Shown: positions 60,242 to 64,000 of the stretch, piece after piece
Layout: the number at the start of each line of letters is the position of its first letter
Numbering within the stretch: position 1 is the first letter of the stretch
Assembly: GCF_023147585.1 (NCBI RefSeq)
Contig: NZ_JAHXOZ010000004.1
Span: forward strand, 1 to 64,000
Reading direction: 5' to 3'
Source: Micrococcus sp. EYE_212
GTDB taxonomy: Bacteria > Actinomycetota > Actinomycetes > Actinomycetales > Micrococcaceae
DNA length: 64,000 nt
Notes under the pieces: generated by a model
Database searches by the model: none
Seen by the model: the letters and a program-made list of their open reading frames with translations, nothing else
Told to the model about the DNA's origin: nothing
Translations under genes and position numbers: made by a program

Positions 60242-61495
60242 GTGGACTCGCCCGTCCTTCTCTGCCACCACTACGACGCCGGCCGCTGCCGCTCCTGCAC
60301 CCTCCTGGGCGTGCCCTACGCCGTGCAGCTGGCGGACAAGGCCGCGGCGGTGCGCGAGCGCCTCGCGGACGTGTCGGACGCCGGGACCCGGTGGCTGGAC
60401 CCCGCGCCCTCCCCCGCGGCCGGATTCCGCAACAAGGCCAAGCTCGTGGTGACCGGCACGGCCCAGGACCCGCGCCTGGGCATCCTGGACCCGAACCAGC
60501 ACCCCAGGCACCACGACGGCACCGGCTGGGACCTGCGCGACTGCCCCCTGTACGAGCCCGGGATGGAACGGATCGCCGCCGCCGTGGCGGACACGGTGCG
60601 CGCCGCGGACCTGACCCCCTACGACGTGGCCGCGCGCACCGGCGAGCTGAAGAACGTGATCGTGACGCTCTCCCCGGACCGCGAGGCGATGGTGCGCTTC
60701 GTGCTGCGCTCCCGTGACCGACTCGACGCGCTGCGGGCCGCGGTCCCCGCGCTGCGGACGGCGCTCGAGGAGGCCGGCACGCCGGCGAGGGTGGTGACGG
60801 CGAACCTGCTGCCCGAGCACGTGGCCCTGCCCGAGGGCCGCGAGGAGGTCCACCTCGCCGGGGACGCCACCCTGCGCATGGAGCTCAACGGGATCGGGCT
60901 GCGCCTGCGTCCGCAGGGCTTCTTCCAGACCAACACCGCCGTGACCCGCGCCCTCTACGCGACGGCGGCGGCATGGCTCGCCGAGGCCCGCCCCGCGAGC
61001 GCGTGGGACCTGTACTGCGGCGTGGGCGGCTTCGCGTTCCACCTGGCCCGTCCCGTGGCCGACGGCGGCGCCGGCGTGGCCGAGGTCTGGGGGATGGAGA
61101 CGAGCGAGGACGCGATCGCCGCGGCACGGCTCACCGCCGTGGAGCTGGGCCTGGCCGACCGCGTGCACCTCGACGCCGGCGACGCCACCCAGGCGCTGTC
61201 CTCGGCGGGACGGGGCGAGGGCCCGCACGCCGCCGCCGACCCCAGCCGGGTCGCCGGTGCGCCGGTGCCGGACGCCGTCGTCGTGAACCCGCCGCGCCGG
61301 GGCATCGGCCCCGAGCTGGCGGCGGGGCTGCAGACCTCGGGCGTGCCGCACGTCCTCTACTCCAGCTGCAACGCAGCCTCCCTCGCGAAGGACCTCGCGG
61401 CCCTGCCGGCCTACCGCGTGGAGCGCGCCCGGGTGTTCGACATGTTCCCGCAGACCGGGCACGCCGAGACCCTCGTGCACCTCGTGCGCCGCTGA
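60242..61495 (+). CDS. rlmC: 23S rRNA (uracil-C5) methyltransferase, RlmC/RumB-like
   Basis: A 417-residue TrmA/RumA-family enzyme. The iron-sulfur cysteines are in CHHYDAGRCRSCTLLGV and RDCPLYEP; QGFFQTNTAVTRALY, DLYCGVGGFAFHLA (SAM site), VVVNPPRRGIGPEL and YSSCNAASLAKDL with the catalytic Cys follow. The short N terminus without a TRAM domain favours RlmC (U747 methylation). GTG 60242 is the likely start. It probably forms an operon with the helical repeat gene. Confidence 0.9.
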   Translation: MDSPVLLCHHYDAGRCRSCTLLGVPYAVQLADKAAAVRERLADVSDAGTRWLDPAPSPAAGFRNKAKLVVTGTAQDPRLGILDPNQHPRHHDGTGWDLRDCPLYEPGMERIAAAVADTVRAADLTPYDVAARTGELKNVIVTLSPDREAMVRFVLRSRDRLDALRAAVPALRTALEEAGTPARVVTANLLPEHVALPEGREEVHLAGDATLRMELNGIGLRLRPQGFFQTNTAVTRALYATAAAWLAEARPASAWDLYCGVGGFAFHLARPVADGGAGVAEVWGMETSEDAIAAARLTAVELGLADRVHLDAGDATQALSSAGRGEGPHAAADPSRVAGAPVPDAVVVNPPRRGIGPELAAGLQTSGVPHVLYSSCNAASLAKDLAALPAYRVERARVFDMFPQTGHAETLVHLVRR

Positions 61496-61515
61496 CGGCT
61501 CCGCCCCGTGAGCGG

Positions 61516-61537
61516 GTTCACCGGAAGTTCGCCCCGC
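61516..61537 (+). promoter_or_regulatory. PHO-box-like tandem repeat before the phosphorylase gene
   Basis: GTTCACCGGAA (61516-61526) and GTTCGCCCCGC (61527-61537), exactly 11 bases apart. TAGGCT (61567-61572), a probable -10, starts about 30 bases later, so the box covers the -35 region as expected for PhoP activation. Confidence 0.55.
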
Positions 61538-61636
61538 GAGGGCGGGACGCGCGCCGACCGCTCCCCCTAGGCTGTCTCCCAGTGCCCGAGGCCTCCCGCA
61601 GCCTCTCCCCGACCAGCGCAAAGGCCCCTCCCGCTC

Positions 61637-64000
61637 ATGACGCAGACCCTCACGCCCGCTGCCTCGCAGGACCTGAACGCCCGCCGCCACCGGCTGCGCC
61701 GCTACCGCGCGGTGATCTTCGACATGGACGGCGTCATCACCGACACGGCCGGCGTGCACGCCGCGGCGTGGAAGGAGCTCTTCGACGAGGCGCTGCCCGC
61801 CGTCGGCGCCCTGGAGGCCAACGAGGCCGCCGTCGCCGCGGACCCGGAGCGCCTGCGCCCCTTCGACGCCGCGGGCGACTACCTGCACCACGTGGACGGG
61901 CGCCCCCGCGAGGACGGCGTGCGGGCCTTCTTCGCCTCCCGCGGCCTGCGCGTGCCGGAGGCCGACGCCCCCGAGACCGAGTCCGCCCCGGAGCTGACCG
62001 TCCTCGGCCTGGCCGAGCGCAAGCAGGGCTACTTCGAGGCGGTCCTCGAGCGCGACGGCGTGCGCGTCTTCCCCGAGGCGCTCGACCTGCTGGAGAAGCT
62101 GCGCCGCCGCGGCGTTCCGGTGGCCCTCGTGACCAGCTCCAAGAACTCGCGCGCGGTGCTCGGTGCCGGCGGGGTGCTGGACTTCTTCCCCGTGATCGTG
62201 GACGGCAACACCGCCGTGGAGCGCGGCCTGCCCGGCAAGCCGGACCCGGCCATGTTCTGGGAGGCCGCGCGCGAGCTCGGCGTGGACGTGGCGGACGCGA
62301 TGGTGCTGGAGGACGCCGTCTCCGGCGTCAAGGCCGCCGCGGACGGCCGCTTCGGCCTGGTGATCGGCGTGGACCGCGAGCCGGACCTCGGCCGCGGCCG
62401 CCTCAAGGACGCCGGCGCCCACCTGGTGGTGGAGGACTACGGCACGCTCGCGCTGGACGAGCGCACCGCCGCCCCCTTCGACGCCGCCTGGGTGCTGCGC
62501 TGGACCGACTTCGACGCCGCCGTCGAGGGCACGCGCGAGGTGCTCTGCACGATGGCCAACGGGTACTGGGGCACGCGCGGCGCCATCCCCGGCACCGTCA
62601 TCACGGACGTGCACTACCCCGGCACCTACATGGCCGGCGTGTTCAACCGCCTGACCTCCATGGTCCAGGGCCGCGAGGTCGTCACCGAGCACATGGTGAA
62701 CATCCAGGACTGGACGCCGCTGGTGGTCATCCCCCGCGGCGGCCGCCCCCTGCTGCCGAGCGACGAGAACCTCGTGGAGTTCATCCAGGAGATGGACCTG
62801 CGCCGCGGCGTCCTCTCCCGCACCATGACGTTCGAGGACGGGCAGGGCCGCCGCACCACCCTGCACACCCGCCAGTTCCAGTCGCTCGCCAACCGCCACA
62901 TCGCGGCCATCGAGCTCACCGTGGTGGCCGAGAACTGGTCCGGCGACCTCACCGTGCGCTCGCTGATCGAGGGCCGCGTGGCCAACCTCAACGTCTCGGA
63001 CGACCGCACGCTGGCCAACCACCACCTCGAGCCCTCCCAGGCCCGCGAGATCGACGGCGAGACCGTCCTGCTGGAGACCGTCACGAGCCAGTCCCGCATC
63101 CACGTGGCCGTGGCCGCCCGCACCCGGCAGGTGGCCCCCGTGGGCCACCACCAGCCGATCCGCCGCCCCGTGGACGACTCGCCCCTCGTCGCGGGCCAGG
63201 ACATCCGCCTCCACGTGGAGGAGGGCGTGCCGCTCGTGCTGGAGAAGACCGCGGCCGTGGCCACCACGCACGACCACGCCAACGCCTCCGTGTGGGAGTC
63301 GGCGGTCAAGACCGTGCAGCGCGCGCAGAACTTCCGCAACCTGCTGACCCTGCACGAGCAGCGCTGGGGGATGAACTGGGACCGCTTCGCCGTGCGGATC
63401 GACCTCGCGGACGCGCACCGCAACCAGCGCCGCTCCACGGCGCAGCTCGCCGAGGGCGCCGAGTACGAGACCCCGGTGTTCGAGGCCGGCCGTTCCGCCT
63501 CCGTGGGCTCGGCCGTCACCGTGGGCAAGGACGGTGCATCCCTGCGCCAGCAGCTGGCCCTGAACCTGCACACCTTCCACGTGCTGCAGACGGCCTATGG
63601 CCGGCGTCGGGACCTGGACGCCTCCCTGGGCGCCCGCGGCCTGCACGGCGAGGGCTACCGCGGGCACATCTTCTGGGACGAGATCTACGTCTACCCGATG
63701 CTCACGCTGCGCCGCCCGGAGATCACCCGCGGCCTGCTGATGTACCGGTTCCGCCGCCTCGGCGAGGCCCGCGCCAACGCGCAGGCCGAGGGCTGGGCCG
63801 GCGCCATGTTCCCGTGGCAGTCCGGCGCGGACGGCGGCGAGGAGACCCCCACCGAGCTGTGGAACCCGCGCTCGCGCATGTGGATGCCGGACAACTCCCA
63901 CAACCAGCGCCACGTCTCCCTGGACATCGCGTACTCGGTGCTGCGGTACATCGAGATCACCAAGGACGCCGCGTTCATCTCGGACTACGCCGCCGAGATG
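61637..64000 (+). CDS. Fusion of beta-phosphoglucomutase-like HAD and GH65 disaccharide phosphorylase (3' end outside window)
   Basis: Open for 788 codons to the window edge. Residues ~20-280 form a HAD phosphatase/mutase domain: VIFDMDGVITDTAGVHAAAW (catalytic Asps), VALVTSSKNS, GKPDPAMF and VLEDAVSGVKAAADG. From ~290 a glycoside hydrolase family 65 protein follows: LCTMANGYWGTRGA, VFNRLTSMVQGREVV and GEGYRGHIFWDEIYVYP with the catalytic Glu in WDE. GH65 enzymes split trehalose, maltose or kojibiose with phosphate to beta-glucose-1-phosphate, which the mutase turns into glucose-6-phosphate. The full enzyme should be ~1000 residues. Trehalose is the best substrate guess. ATG 61637 lacks a strong ribosome site. 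Confidence 0.88.
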   Translation, partial: MTQTLTPAASQDLNARRHRLRRYRAVIFDMDGVITDTAGVHAAAWKELFDEALPAVGALEANEAAVAADPERLRPFDAAGDYLHHVDGRPREDGVRAFFASRGLRVPEADAPETESAPELTVLGLAERKQGYFEAVLERDGVRVFPEALDLLEKLRRRGVPVALVTSSKNSRAVLGAGGVLDFFPVIVDGNTAVERGLPGKPDPAMFWEAARELGVDVADAMVLEDAVSGVKAAADGRFGLVIGVDREPDLGRGRLKDAGAHLVVEDYGTLALDERTAAPFDAAWVLRWTDFDAAVEGTREVLCTMANGYWGTRGAIPGTVITDVHYPGTYMAGVFNRLTSMVQGREVVTEHMVNIQDWTPLVVIPRGGRPLLPSDENLVEFIQEMDLRRGVLSRTMTFEDGQGRRTTLHTRQFQSLANRHIAAIELTVVAENWSGDLTVRSLIEGRVANLNVSDDRTLANHHLEPSQAREIDGETVLLETVTSQSRIHVAVAARTRQVAPVGHHQPIRRPVDDSPLVAGQDIRLHVEEGVPLVLEKTAAVATTHDHANASVWESAVKTVQRAQNFRNLLTLHEQRWGMNWDRFAVRIDLADAHRNQRRSTAQLAEGAEYETPVFEAGRSASVGSAVTVGKDGASLRQQLALNLHTFHVLQTAYGRRRDLDASLGARGLHGEGYRGHIFWDEIYVYPMLTLRRPEITRGLLMYRFRRLGEARANAQAEGWAGAMFPWQSGADGGEETPTELWNPRSRMWMPDNSHNQRHVSLDIAYSVLRYIEITKDAAFISDYAAEM

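Noticed and set aside
59606-63913. Open frame of over 1400 codons on the minus strand across the phosphorylase fusion and neighbours
   Set aside because: Antisense shadow; it crosses three unrelated, well-supported plus-strand genes and shows no motif.

Overview
The window is a very GC-rich, gene-dense chromosomal segment of an actinobacterium. A complete C50 carotenoid operon with split heterodimeric cyclase genes and a UbiA-type elongase (the sarcinaxanthin type), together with the general gene style, points to Micrococcus, most likely M. luteus or a close relative. That identification rests on recognised gene content, not on a database search.

Layout. 1-856: an IS30-type transposase end joined to the 3' end of an IS3-type element, which has truncated a zinc-chaperone lipoprotein gene (aztD, to 1838). 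1949-7611: DUF421 membrane protein, a frameshifted membrane gene, a DUF2975/XRE regulatory pair flanked by two copies of a hairpin repeat, and a SWIM-SNF2 helicase. 7717-17390: an SDR enzyme, the carotenoid operon crtE-crtB-crtI-crtE2-crtYg-crtYh-orf-crtX (read leftward from 15926, nearly every junction a 4-nt overlap), a lipoprotein and idi. 17406-24536: thioredoxin, aldo/keto reductase, aroQ, FMN-barrel protein, rlmN, isochorismate synthase and two genes sharing a three-helix domain behind PHO-box-like repeats. 24690-27914: copper operon csoR-copZ-copA. 27923-42391: ordinary metabolic, membrane and transport genes, with a remnant of an alcohol dehydrogenase gene at 30898.

42446-48132 is the most accessory-looking part: a small secreted two-cysteine peptide, a four-cysteine lipoprotein, a membrane adaptor, an ABC ATPase and an FtsX-type permease form one tight operon behind a strong promoter overlapped by a perfect CRP-type palindrome. 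A damaged IS3 element separates it from a second, truncated lipoprotein paralogue that has its own CRP-like site. Next come a heterodimeric ABC exporter (48214-51965), a thioesterase with an aberrant 3' end, a persulfide-stress regulon (CstR-type repressor, TauE transporter, rhodanese, CstB-like fusion; 53705-57143), cardiolipin synthase, a second thioesterase, a helical repeat protein, an RlmC-like methyltransferase and, cut by the window edge, a HAD-GH65 phosphorylase fusion.

Two themes cross gene boundaries. At least a dozen genes start exactly 6-7 nt after a -10-like hexamer, so leaderless transcription seems common and helps set starts. GTTCACC-type 11-nt direct repeats (PHO boxes) precede three genes, two of them with products related to phosphate chemistry. 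No tRNA, rRNA, CRISPR array or replication origin was recognised.
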